Assembly: GCA_029202525.1 (NCBI GenBank)
Contig: CP119325.1
Coordinates: 2,578,001 to 2,642,000, forward strand
Length of the DNA: 64,000 nt
Direction: 5' to 3'
Source of the DNA: Candidatus Pseudomonas phytovorans
GTDB taxonomy: Bacteria; Pseudomonadota; Gammaproteobacteria; Pseudomonadales; Pseudomonadaceae
Shown: positions 27,809 through 36,213 of the stretch, piece by piece
Position numbering within the stretch: position 1 is the stretch's first letter
Layout of the letters: each line of letters begins with the position of its first letter
Made by a program: the position numbers and the translations under genes
The notes under the pieces: generated by a model
What the model was told of the DNA's origin: nothing
Databases searched by the model: none
The model's input: only the letters and a program-made list of their open reading frames with translations

Positions 27809-29308
27809 GTGCAAAATACTATCGAGCATTACATCAACGATGAGCGGGTTTCTCGTGACGACCGTTACCAGGATGTCTACAACCCGGCGACGGGCGAGGT
27901 AACCGGGCGTGTGGTTTTGGCCAGCGCTGGCACAGTGTCGGAAGCCGTAGCTGCCGCCAAGGCGGCATTTACCTCTTGGAGTGAAACGCCCCCCATTCGT
28001 CGCGCTCGCGTGCTGTTCCGCTATCTGCATCTGCTGCAGGAGCGCAAAGACGATCTGGCTCGCATCATCACCGCTGAGCACGGGAAGGTATTTACCGACG
28101 CTCAAGGCGAAGTTGAGCGAGGCATCGACATTCTCGAGTTTGCTTGCGGCATACCTAATCTGTTGACGGGTGATCACTCGGATCAAGTCTCCCGAGGGAT
28201 GGACAACTGGACGCTCCGCCAACCTCTGGGCGTTGTCGCAGGCGTTACCCCATTCAACTTCCCAGTCATGGTTCCTATGTGGATGTACCCTGTTGCGATT
28301 GCTGCGGGTAACACCTTCATCCTGAAGCCGAGCCCAACCGACCCGACGGCCTCGCTGTTCATGGCAGACCTGCTGAGGGAAGCAGGTCTGCCGAAGGGCG
28401 TATTTAACGTTGTCCAGGGCGATAAGGAATCGGTTGATGCCTTGATTGAACACCCTGATGTCAAGGCAGTCAGCTTTGTCGGCTCAACGCCAATCGCTCA
28501 GTACATTTATGAGGCAGGCGCGCGCAACGGTAAGCGAGTGCAGGGTTTGGGTGGTGCAAAAAACCACATGGTTGTTATGCCTGATGCAGACATCGATCGG
28601 ACAGTGGACGCGTTGATTGGGGCAGCATATGGTAGTGCTGGCGAGCGGTGCATGGCGATCTCGGTGGCGGTACTTGTCGGTGATGTAGCCGACAAAGTAG
28701 TCACAGCGCTGGCTGCAAGGGCACGAGAATTGCGCATCACTGATGGTCGTGATTTGAAGGCTGAGATGGGGCCTATCGTGAGTCGCGCTGCGTTGGAGCG
28801 TATCAATGGTTACATCCAGCAAGGTCAGGAAGCCGGTGCTCATTTGCTTGTGGATGGTCGAGACTTCACTCCTCAAGAAGCAGAGCTGCGTGATGGTTTC
28901 TGGCTGGGCGCTACCCTGTTCGACCATGTCACGCCTGACATGAGCATTTATCGTGAGGAAATTTTTGGCCCGGTTCTGGCCTGTGTCCGTGTTCGGGATT
29001 TTACAGAAGCGCTGAAACTGGTGAACGATCACGAATTTGGTAACGGAGTCAGTTGCTTCACCCGTGACGGGAACGTCGCCCGTGAGTTTGGACGCAGGGT
29101 CGAGGTTGGAATGGTGGGTATCAACGTACCGATTCCTGTGCCTATGGCATGGCATGGCTTCGGCGGTTGGAAAAAGAGCTTGTTCGGCGACATGCATGCC
29201 TATGGCTCTGAAGGGGTCCGTTTCTACACCAAGCAAAAATCAATCATGCAGCGCTGGCCGGAGAGTATCGAGAAGGGGGCTGAGTTCACAATGCCCGTCT
29301 CCAAGTAG
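27809..29308 (+). CDS. iolA: Malonate-semialdehyde/methylmalonate-semialdehyde dehydrogenase (CoA-acylating)
   Basis: A 499-residue MmsA/IolA-type dehydrogenase. The family marks are present: GVTPFNFPVMVPMWM, GSTPIAQYIY, and the catalytic Cys in AGERCMAISVAV (about 288). It converts malonate semialdehyde to acetyl-CoA and CO2 (or methylmalonate semialdehyde to propionyl-CoA) with NAD and CoA. The GTG start follows GCGGAGGA. Among iol genes it is the expected last step of inositol breakdown; a valine-pathway mmsA would normally sit beside mmsB, which is absent here. Confidence 0.9.
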   Translation: MQNTIEHYINDERVSRDDRYQDVYNPATGEVTGRVVLASAGTVSEAVAAAKAAFTSWSETPPIRRARVLFRYLHLLQERKDDLARIITAEHGKVFTDAQGEVERGIDILEFACGIPNLLTGDHSDQVSRGMDNWTLRQPLGVVAGVTPFNFPVMVPMWMYPVAIAAGNTFILKPSPTDPTASLFMADLLREAGLPKGVFNVVQGDKESVDALIEHPDVKAVSFVGSTPIAQYIYEAGARNGKRVQGLGGAKNHMVVMPDADIDRTVDALIGAAYGSAGERCMAISVAVLVGDVADKVVTALAARARELRITDGRDLKAEMGPIVSRAALERINGYIQQGQEAGAHLLVDGRDFTPQEAELRDGFWLGATLFDHVTPDMSIYREEIFGPVLACVRVRDFTEALKLVNDHEFGNGVSCFTRDGNVAREFGRRVEVGMVGINVPIPVPMAWHGFGGWKKSLFGDMHAYGSEGVRFYTKQKSIMQRWPESIEKGAEFTMPVSK

Positions 29309-29343
29309 CATGCGGTAAACGCCAATACGGCATCGGATCCCGA

Positions 29344-29368
29344 CCATTGCTGGAAACTTCAGCAATGG
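29344..29368. terminator. Hairpin between iolA and the FHS-type permease
   Basis: A perfect 9-bp stem CCATTGCTG/CAGCAATGG with a 7-nt loop, 35 bases after the dehydrogenase stop. It lacks an immediate U-tract, so it may be a weak terminator or processing site rather than a full stop. Confidence 0.45.
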
Positions 29369-29457
29369 CGGTCTCGATGGTTTTGGTTCGGTGAGGCGGC
29401 AGATTCAGCTGCTGAGTTAGTACTGAACGACGAATAAAACAGATAAAGGTTCCGGTC

Positions 29458-30708
29458 ATGTCAACTTCCACTGATTCATTGAAAATAAGTGCTTCTGCCT
29501 ATGCCCGACGACCAGTTGCCACCCACCAGCTGGCTTTCGTACTGATTACAACTTTGTTTTTCATGTGGGGTCTCTCGCACGGACTGCTAGATGTTTTGAA
29601 CAAGCATTTTCAGGATTCCCTTGGCATCTCTCATGCGCAGTCAGCATTGATCCAAACTGCATATTTTAGTGCTTATTTTTTTGTTGCCCTTCCTGTCGGT
29701 TTTCTGATTGAGCGATGTGGCTATCGAGCCGGAATTCTCTCAGGTCTCGGACTGTTCGCGATCGGATCATTACTATTCTTGCCTGCATCCTGGGGGAGTA
29801 GCTTATTGCCATTTCTCATTGCGCTCTTTGTGCTGGCTAGTGGCCTCGCATGCTTGGAAACTGCTGCGAATCTGTATGCGGCAACTTTAGGTGATCCCGC
29901 GAAGGCTGAGCAGCGATTGACTTTTGCACAGTCCTTCAACGGCCTGGGCGCATTTATCGGCCCTATCATAGGCGGGTCAGTTTTCTTTCTGCCAAAATTC
30001 GAAATGGGTGGAAGTTCAGTAGAGCCGGTTTCCCTTACCTATGTCGCCTTGGCGGCAGTAGTTGTCCTCATGATGTTGGTTTTTGCACGCATTCGCCTCC
30101 CGGAAGCCAATGTGGAGGCGAACGCTGACAGCACCTGTGATAGTAGTATGAGCATCTGGCGGAAAAGTAATTTTCGCGGAGCACTGATCGCACAATTTTG
30201 TTTTGTGGGGTGTTACGTAGGTGTGGGTGCTTTTTTCATCAACTATGCTTTAGATCACTGGCCGGAGATGACGCCTCGTAACGCGGCCTATTTGTTGTCC
30301 GGGGGCATGCTTGCGTATATGATTGGACGTTTTTCGGGTACTTGGATCATGCGGTACGTCTCGGCCAGGTATCTTCTTATTTTCAATGCCGCAATGGCAA
30401 GTCTGTTGTGCGCTGTAGCTGTAATCGGCATTCCTAAAGTTTCTGTGATTGCAGTGGCAGGCATCTACTTGTTTATGTCCACGTTGTACCCAACGATATT
30501 TGCAATGGGTGTTCGTGGCATGGGTAAGCAGACCAAACGCGCTGGATCAATCTTGGTAATGACGTTAGTAGGTGGTGCTATTTTGCCATTAATCATGGGC
30601 GCATTGGGCGATAGACATGGCACCGAGGTCGCCTTTTCTGTTCCGATGGTGTGCTTCCTGGTCATCTTGCTGTACGGCATAAGCCAGCGCCCCAAGAAGA
30701 TCTCGTGA
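29458..30708 (+). CDS. MFS sugar permease (FHS/FucP-like)
   Basis: A 416-residue major-facilitator protein with about twelve membrane helices. It carries FHS-family signatures: TLFFMWGLSHGLLDVLNKHFQ in the first helix region, ACLETAANLYAATLGDP and FNGLGAFIGPIIG. Relatives import fucose, galactose or glucose with protons. It offers a second uptake route beside the ABC importer and is co-directional with iolA. Substrate is likely a hexose or inositol-like polyol; sequence alone does not decide. Codon use is AT-richer than core genes. Confidence 0.88.
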   Translation: MSTSTDSLKISASAYARRPVATHQLAFVLITTLFFMWGLSHGLLDVLNKHFQDSLGISHAQSALIQTAYFSAYFFVALPVGFLIERCGYRAGILSGLGLFAIGSLLFLPASWGSSLLPFLIALFVLASGLACLETAANLYAATLGDPAKAEQRLTFAQSFNGLGAFIGPIIGGSVFFLPKFEMGGSSVEPVSLTYVALAAVVVLMMLVFARIRLPEANVEANADSTCDSSMSIWRKSNFRGALIAQFCFVGCYVGVGAFFINYALDHWPEMTPRNAAYLLSGGMLAYMIGRFSGTWIMRYVSARYLLIFNAAMASLLCAVAVIGIPKVSVIAVAGIYLFMSTLYPTIFAMGVRGMGKQTKRAGSILVMTLVGGAILPLIMGALGDRHGTEVAFSVPMVCFLVILLYGISQRPKKIS

Positions 30709-31016
30709 CGGTTTGAAAATCAGAATCTGCTTTTTGGGTTTTAGGGGCAAGCCAGGTAGCGAGGATGGCAATCAAATTGAAAATACTACATTTTCTGACT
30801 GTTCCAGGTTTCGTTCTGTGCATGAATGCCTACCTCAGGCGTATGGACAAGTGCATAGCGAACCAGCCTTTGATAGGCTGGCCGGGTGACTCCATGCGAT
30901 TTAACTCAGCGGAAGATCGCCTCTGATATCATGCCGTCTCGCAAAGGGAGCCGTCGAGGCTCGTCCCCATCCATGTGGCGGCTTCCTTTCACACAGAGCA
31001 CTAGCATCGAGTAGAT
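30709..31016. other. Intergenic permease / lacI region
   Basis: 308 bases with no gene seen. A short hairpin CCAGCCT-N5-AGGCTGG lies at 30863-30881 without a U-tract. The remaining sequence should hold the lacI promoter; no convincing -35/-10 pair was assigned. Confidence 0.4.
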
Positions 31017-32021
31017 ATGACAAAGCGCTTCAGTACCCTTGACGATGTGGCAAAGGCGGTTGGTATGTCCAGAGCTCAGGTATCCCGTGCATTACGCGGT
31101 GATCCAGGCGTGCACCCTGACACCCGTAAGCTAATAGACAAGGCCGCTGCTGAGCTTGCATATCAGCCTAATCTGGCTGCGCGAAGTTTAGTATCTGCAA
31201 AGTCATCGATTGTTGGAGTAGTGCTGGGAGACCCTGATAACCCGTTTCATATCCAATTGGCGAGGGCGGTAGATCGACGCTTACTGGCGGAAGGTTTTGA
31301 TCCTGTCGCATCCCTTCGTGAAATTGTTGATGATTCCGTTGATACTGAAGCTGACCGTTGGCTCCGGCTGCGAGCTGCAGGACTGATTCTCATCGCCACC
31401 CCTAGAAATCCAAGTGCGGTAGGTAAGATTGCTCAGAAGTTACCGTGTATTTATATTGGTAGTAAAAAGATTGACCACCCTCGGGTAAGTGAGATCGTAG
31501 TTGATGATGAGTCTGGTATTCGAAAAGCCATCAAGCATTTAATATCGCTGGGGCATTCGGATATAGCATTACTGGCTGGTGGTACAGAGTCATCTGCAAA
31601 TGAACGTGCTCAAGCCTACCTGAAAGTTATGTCCGAGGAGCATCTTGAATCGGTCATCATTCGCGGTGAGCATAGCTCTGTCTTCGGGCGGAATGGTATA
31701 GATGCGCTTTTCAATAGTGCCTATCGTCCTACTGCCATTATTGCTTCGAATGACTTGATCGCCGTGGGGGCGCTTGATCGATTAAAAGGTATGGGTGTCG
31801 ACGTTCCCGGTGATGTCTCCGTTGTAGGTTTTGACGATATCCCTGATGCTTCGAATCAGCTGTTCTCTTTGACAACATTGAAACAAGATGTCGATGAGCA
31901 AGCCCTCTCGGCTGTCACATGCCTTAAGAAGATGCTGAGAAACGAAGGAGCAGTTGGGGAGCGATTAAGCATGCCCGTGTCTCTGGTCATTAGATCGTCT
32001 ACCGCTGCACCGCGCTCTTAG
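31017..32021 (+). CDS. LacI/GalR-family transcriptional regulator
   Basis: A 334-residue repressor. The N-terminal helix-turn-helix is typical (STLDDVAKAVGMSRAQVSRALRGDPGV, given here only as a region at residues 6-32). A hinge with LAARSL and a periplasmic-binding-like effector domain with VVGFDDIPDA follow. It stands 62 bases before a perfect 20-bp palindrome at 32083-32102. The same core palindrome recurs near gcd, and a deleted homologue of this regulator lies at 37754-37946. It is therefore the likely regulator of those sites. Effector unknown; a gluconate- or glucose-derived ligand would fit gcd. Confidence 0.9.
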   Translation: MTKRFSTLDDVAKAVGMSRAQVSRALRGDPGVHPDTRKLIDKAAAELAYQPNLAARSLVSAKSSIVGVVLGDPDNPFHIQLARAVDRRLLAEGFDPVASLREIVDDSVDTEADRWLRLRAAGLILIATPRNPSAVGKIAQKLPCIYIGSKKIDHPRVSEIVVDDESGIRKAIKHLISLGHSDIALLAGGTESSANERAQAYLKVMSEEHLESVIIRGEHSSVFGRNGIDALFNSAYRPTAIIASNDLIAVGALDRLKGMGVDVPGDVSVVGFDDIPDASNQLFSLTTLKQDVDEQALSAVTCLKKMLRNEGAVGERLSMPVSLVIRSSTAAPRS

Positions 32022-32082
32022 TGGAAACCTGAAAGCACAATTTTGTCCGGATCTTCAGAGGTTAGGTGAGATTTTCGCATCG

Positions 32083-32102
32083 AAATGAGAGCGCTCTCAT
32101 TT
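32083..32102. promoter_or_regulatory. LacI-type operator O1 (upstream of pntAA)
   Basis: A perfect 20-bp palindrome, AAATGAGAGCGCTCTCATTT, with the central CG typical of LacI-family operators. It sits between lacI and pntAA. The 14-bp core TGAGAGCGCTCTCA occurs again at 35186-35199 and 38057-38070, and a one-mismatch version at 38117-38130. Confidence 0.8.
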
Positions 32103-32161
32103 TGAGGGTTTTCTAAGGCTGCGTTACGTATTCTAAATTAATATTAGAAGGGGAAGGTTTC

Positions 32162-33283
32162 TTGAATATCGGGATTGTGAAGGAGACATCAGTTGGAGAG
32201 ACGAGAGTTTCTGCTACGCCTGAAACTATTAAAAAGCTGATAGCTCAAGGTCATAAAGTCATCGTCCAGAGGGAGGCGGGGCTGAAGGCTAGCATTCCCG
32301 ACAGTGCCTATGAGGCCGTAGGCGCTTTTTTGGGAAGTGCCGCCGATGCGTTGGGGGCTCAATTAGTACTTAAAGTGGTCGCTCCCAGTGATCTGGAACT
32401 TGCCGAAATTAATAGTGGCAGCCTGCTGTTGGGCATGCTCAACCCCTTCAACAGCGAGCTGATCGGCAAGATGGCCGAACGCGGCATCACCGCTTTCGCC
32501 CTGGAAGCCGCACCACGCACCTCGCGGGCGCAGAGCCTCGACGTGCTGTCGTCGCAGGCCAACATCGCCGGTTACAAGGCCGTGTTGCTGGCTGCCCATC
32601 ACTACCCACGCTTCATGCCCATGTTGATGACCGCCGCCGGTACCGTTAAGGCCGCGCGCGTGTTGATCCTGGGTGCAGGCGTTGCTGGCCTGCAGGCGAT
32701 TGCCACGGCCAAGCGCCTGGGCGCGGTGATCGAGGCGTCCGACGTTCGCCCGGCAGTGAAAGAGCAAATCGAGTCGCTGGGTGCCAAGTTCATCGATGTG
32801 CCATACGAGACCGATGAAGAACGCGAGTGCGCCGAAGGCGTTGGCGGTTACGCCCGTCCGATGCCGGCCAGCTGGATGCAACGCCAGGCCCAGGCTGTGC
32901 ACGAGCGCGCCAAGCAGGCCGATATCGTCATCACCACCGCACTGATCCCCGGCCGCAAGGCCCCGACCCTGCTCAGTGCCGAAACCGTTGCGCAGATGAA
33001 GCCCGGTTCGGTGGTCATCGACCTCGCTGCAGCCCAAGGTGGCAACTGCCCGCTCACCGTTGCTGACCAGGTGGTAAGGGAGAACGGCGTGACCATCGTC
33101 GGCCCGACCAACCTGCCGGCCCAGCTGGGTGCCGATGCCTCGGCGCTGTACGCACGTAACCTGCTGGACTTCATGAAGCTGCTGTTCGACAAAGACGGCG
33201 CGCTGGTCATCAACCTCGAAGACGACATCGTCGCGGCCTGCCTCATGTGCCGTGATGGTCAAGTCGTCCGCAAGAACGGCTAA
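32162..33283 (+). CDS. pntAA: NAD(P) transhydrogenase subunit alpha part 1 (PntAA)
   Basis: A 373-residue soluble NAD(H)-binding subunit of the proton-translocating transhydrogenase. Visible are the AlaDh/PNT N-terminus (VKETSVGETRVSATPETIKKL region), RTSRAQSLDVLSSQANIAGY, and the dinucleotide fold ILGAGVAGLQAI (about 176-187). TTG start after AAGGGGAAGG. Base composition and codon use change sharply near 32400-32440: the first ~80 codons are AT-richer like the island to the left, and the rest is GC-rich like core genes. Reading frame and family residues are kept, so a functional chimera is likely. First of pntAA-pntAB-pntB. Confidence 0.93.
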   Translation: MNIGIVKETSVGETRVSATPETIKKLIAQGHKVIVQREAGLKASIPDSAYEAVGAFLGSAADALGAQLVLKVVAPSDLELAEINSGSLLLGMLNPFNSELIGKMAERGITAFALEAAPRTSRAQSLDVLSSQANIAGYKAVLLAAHHYPRFMPMLMTAAGTVKAARVLILGAGVAGLQAIATAKRLGAVIEASDVRPAVKEQIESLGAKFIDVPYETDEERECAEGVGGYARPMPASWMQRQAQAVHERAKQADIVITTALIPGRKAPTLLSAETVAQMKPGSVVIDLAAAQGGNCPLTVADQVVRENGVTIVGPTNLPAQLGADASALYARNLLDFMKLLFDKDGALVINLEDDIVAACLMCRDGQVVRKNG

Positions 33284-33294
33284 GGAGCACGACA

Positions 33295-33609
33295 ATGGAA
33301 GACATGCTGATTTCCCATGGCATCTATAACCTGATCATCTTCGTGCTGGCCATCTATGTGGGCTACCACGTGGTGTGGAATGTCACCCCGGCGCTGCACA
33401 CGCCGCTGATGGCCGTGACCAATGCCATCTCTGCAATCGTTATCGTCGGCGCCATGCTGGCCGCCGCCCTTACCGTGACCCCTGCCGGCAAGCTGATGGG
33501 CACTCTCGCCGTTGCCCTGGCTGCAGTCAATGTGTTCGGTGGCTTCCTGGTCACCCGTCGCATGCTTGAGATGTTCAAGAAGAAAGCCAAGAACGAGGGG
33601 CAGAAGTAA
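33295..33609 (+). CDS. pntAB: NAD(P) transhydrogenase subunit alpha part 2 (PntAB)
   Basis: A 104-residue membrane subunit with three to four hydrophobic helices, matching the short PntAB of split bacterial transhydrogenases. It lies 11 bases after pntAA and 2 bases before pntB. It contributes to the proton channel of the complex that couples proton entry to NADPH formation from NADH. GGAGCACGAC precedes the ATG as ribosome site. Confidence 0.93.
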   Translation: MEDMLISHGIYNLIIFVLAIYVGYHVVWNVTPALHTPLMAVTNAISAIVIVGAMLAAALTVTPAGKLMGTLAVALAAVNVFGGFLVTRRMLEMFKKKAKNEGQK

Positions 33610-33611
33610 GC

Positions 33612-35048
33612 ATGAGCATGAATCTGGTAACACTTCTGTACCTGGTCGCTTCGGTGTGCTTCATCCAGGCGCTCAAGGGCCTGTCGCACCCGACCACGTC
33701 GCGGCGCGGCAACCTGTTCGGCATGATCGGCATGGGCATCGCCATGCTGACCACGGTCGGCCTGATTTACAAACTGGGCGCCGAGCTTGCAACCGCCGGC
33801 ATCGGTTACGTACTCGTCGGCCTGTTGGCCGGTGGTACTGCCGGTTCGATCATGGCCAAGCGGGTCGAGATGACCAAGATGCCGGAATTGGTCGCCTTCA
33901 TGCACAGCATGATCGGCCTGGCTGCGGTGTTCATTGCTATTGCCGCGGTACTCGAACCGCAGTCGATGGGCATCGTTGCCGCGATCAGCGACCCGATCCC
34001 CACCGGCAACCGCCTGGAGCTGTTCCTTGGCGCTGCCATCGGTGCCATTACCTTCTCAGGTTCGGTGATCGCCTTCGGCAAGCTGTCGGGCAAGTACAAG
34101 TTCCGCCTGTTCCAGGGCGCACCGGTACAGTTCCCCGGCCAGCACAAGCTGAACCTGATTCTCGGCCTGACCACCCTCGCCCTGGGCCTGCTGTTCACCT
34201 TCACCGGTCATTACAGCGCCTTTATCCTGATGCTGGCCCTGGCCTTCGTCATGGGCGTGCTGATCATCATCCCGATCGGCGGCGCCGACATGCCGGTGGT
34301 GGTGTCGATGCTCAACAGCTATTCGGGCTGGGCGGCGGCCGGTATCGGCTTCTCCCTCAACAACTCGATGCTGATCATCGCGGGCTCTTTGGTGGGCTCG
34401 TCCGGTGCCATCCTCTCGTACATCATGTGCAAGGCGATGAACCGGTCCTTCTTCAACGTCATCCTCGGTGGCTTTGGCGGCGATACCGACGTCGGGGCGG
34501 CGCAGGGCTCGAAAGAGCAGCGCCCGGTGAAGGCCGGTTCGGCTGACGATGCCACCTTCCTGCTGAGCAACGCCGACAGCGTGATCATCGTCCCGGGTTA
34601 CGGCCTGGCGGTGGCGCGTGCCCAGCACGCGCTGAAGGAGCTGACCGAGAAGCTGACGCACAATGGCGTGACTGTGAAGTACGCGATTCACCCGGTGGCG
34701 GGCCGTATGCCTGGGCACATGAACGTACTGCTGGCCGAAGCCGAAGTACCGTACGACCAGGTGTTCGAGATGGACGACATCAACGCCGAGTTCGGCCAGG
34801 CTGACGTGGTGCTGGTGCTGGGTGCCAACGACGTGGTCAACCCGGCGGCGAAGAACGACCCCAAATCGCCAATCGCCGGCATGCCGATCCTTGAAGCCTT
34901 CAAGGCCAAGACCATCATCGTCAACAAGCGCTCGATGGCCAGCGGCTATGCCGGCCTGGACAACGAACTGTTCTACCTGGACAAGACCATGATGGTATTC
35001 GGTGATGCGAAGAAGGTCATTGAGGATATGGTCAAGGCTGTTGCATGA
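33612..35048 (+). CDS. pntB: NAD(P) transhydrogenase subunit beta (PntB)
   Basis: A 478-residue subunit with an N-terminal membrane part of about nine helices and a C-terminal NADP(H)-binding domain (about 300-478: VIIVPGYGLAVARAQHAL, HPVAGRMPGHMNVLLAEA and ANDVVNPAAKNDP). It completes the proton-pumping transhydrogenase that balances NADH and NADPH. Starts 2 bases after pntAB. A strong terminator (35150-35176) follows. Codon use is fully core-like. Confidence 0.95.
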   Translation: MSMNLVTLLYLVASVCFIQALKGLSHPTTSRRGNLFGMIGMGIAMLTTVGLIYKLGAELATAGIGYVLVGLLAGGTAGSIMAKRVEMTKMPELVAFMHSMIGLAAVFIAIAAVLEPQSMGIVAAISDPIPTGNRLELFLGAAIGAITFSGSVIAFGKLSGKYKFRLFQGAPVQFPGQHKLNLILGLTTLALGLLFTFTGHYSAFILMLALAFVMGVLIIIPIGGADMPVVVSMLNSYSGWAAAGIGFSLNNSMLIIAGSLVGSSGAILSYIMCKAMNRSFFNVILGGFGGDTDVGAAQGSKEQRPVKAGSADDATFLLSNADSVIIVPGYGLAVARAQHALKELTEKLTHNGVTVKYAIHPVAGRMPGHMNVLLAEAEVPYDQVFEMDDINAEFGQADVVLVLGANDVVNPAAKNDPKSPIAGMPILEAFKAKTIIVNKRSMASGYAGLDNELFYLDKTMMVFGDAKKVIEDMVKAVA

Positions 35049-35149
35049 TCAGCGTATGTCAGGCCCCAGCAAGGTAGGCTACGTAGCCAGCCGAGTGCCG
35101 ATCACTTGAGTTGACTCTGGCTTGCGCTATCCATATCATCGAGACATAG

Positions 35150-35176
35150 GCGGCCTCCTGCAGGCCGCTTTTTTTT
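35150..35176 (+). terminator. Rho-independent terminator of the pnt operon
   Basis: Stem GCGGCCT/AGGCCGC with a 5-nt loop and eight T. Its 3' half plus T-run (GGCCGCTTTTTT) and the operator that follows closely mirror the arrangement at 38019-38070 before gcd. Confidence 0.92.
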
Positions 35177-35185
35177 AGAAACTAT

Positions 35186-35199
35186 TGAGAGCGCTCTCA
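35186..35199. promoter_or_regulatory. LacI-type operator O2 (after pntB)
   Basis: The perfect 14-bp palindrome TGAGAGCGCTCTCA lies 9 bases past the pnt terminator. The next gene is the acetyltransferase at 35315. Whether it controls that gene or is a relic of a gene now lost is unclear. Confidence 0.7.
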
Positions 35200-35314
35200 T
35201 TTGTCGTGCGATGCATGCCAAGATGGGTGAGGTAGTTGAATTTTTCTGCCATTGAATGCGCCCATACAGGACGACTCGCGTTCGGGGTCGCGCCCTGGCA
35301 GGCAGGAGGGGCGG

Positions 35315-35764
35315 ATGGTAATTTCTCAAGCGAATTTGCAAGACTTCGAGGTTTTGGTGGAACTGGCATCAAGGTTGAACGAAGAGTGTGGGCATTTCGA
35401 GAGGGTAAAATTATCAGCGATAAATTCTAGTGTACGCCGTTGCCTGTCTGATTCCAGTAAGGTCGTGTTGGTGATACGAGAGCCCGTTAGGGTGGTGGGT
35501 TTTGCTGTCGTTAGCGAAGTAGGAAGCTTGTGCTCTGGAAGTAATGGGCTGATATCGGAGCTGTATATCCTCCCGGAGCGTCGTGGCGATGGGCTGGCTA
35601 AGGCATTGTTGAGTGCTGTGAATGAATATGCAATAAATCGTCAATGGCGCTGCGTTGAAATTGGTTCCCCCACTCGATTTCCTGTTGAGTCCTATGTGTT
35701 TTACTTGCGCAATGGTTTTGATGAAATTAATCCAAGGTTAAGGCGAGTTCTTTTCCATGTTTAG
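35315..35764 (+). CDS. GNAT-family N-acetyltransferase
   Basis: A 149-residue acyltransferase. The acetyl-CoA loop is seen in LPERRGDGLAKALLSAV (R-x2-G-x-G/A type, about residues 87-103), and a C-terminal YVFYLRNGFDEI matches the usual FYxxxGF element. The ATG at 35315 follows AGGAGGGG; an earlier ATG at 35252 lacks a site. AT-rich compared with pntB, suggesting acquired DNA. Substrate unknown; it could be a small molecule or a protein N-terminus. Confidence 0.85.
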   Translation: MVISQANLQDFEVLVELASRLNEECGHFERVKLSAINSSVRRCLSDSSKVVLVIREPVRVVGFAVVSEVGSLCSGSNGLISELYILPERRGDGLAKALLSAVNEYAINRQWRCVEIGSPTRFPVESYVFYLRNGFDEINPRLRRVLFHV

Positions 35765-36161
35765 CGTGTGCGAGTATTCAGTGGGTTGGGCGGGCAATGA
35801 GTAGCTCTTGTATTCAGCCGACGTCACACCTCCCGCGCGATGACGCTGCTGATTGAAGCCTTGCGATAGGTTAGCACTTGGAAGTCCAAGTTAGAGCGCG
35901 CGGCACAGCCGCCACCTATCTTCGACGCCACTCAGTTGCCGGCAGTAACTTGCACAGCAAATTTATAGGCGCCTGAAAGATCTCCTAATGCATTCGTCAT
36001 TGAAGTCCGTCCACCAACGCTCTTTCTAAATCGCGCAACTACACATTCAGATGTGCAATCTAAAATCTTGCAAACGCTCTTCCCGGGACACGATCCACGA
36101 TACGTCGAAGCAGGCTTTAACTCACGCGTATTCCTGCCCCACCGACGCACCCTGGAAATGC
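35765..36161. other. Gene-poor stretch between the acetyltransferase and eutH copy 2
   Basis: About 400 bases with no supported gene. A leftward 87-codon frame (35932-36195) has no recognised motif and overlaps the terminator, so it is not called. The sequence could contain decayed coding DNA but nothing could be matched. Confidence 0.4.
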
Positions 36162-36192
36162 AAAAATCCGGAACACCTGGCGGCATTCCGGA
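36162..36192 (-). terminator. Terminator of eutH copy 2
   Basis: On the minus strand TCCGGAA-N12-TTCCGGA is followed by five T, about 20 bases past the eutH stop. Confidence 0.8.
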
Positions 36193-36213
36193 CACTTGGA
36201 ATCAAGGCGTTGT

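Noticed and set aside
33512..34546. A 344-codon frame inside pntB
   Set aside because: Off-frame shadow of a conserved transhydrogenase subunit.
35932..36195. An 87-codon leftward frame considered as a transposase remnant
   Set aside because: No recognisable transposase motif, and it runs through the eutH terminator.
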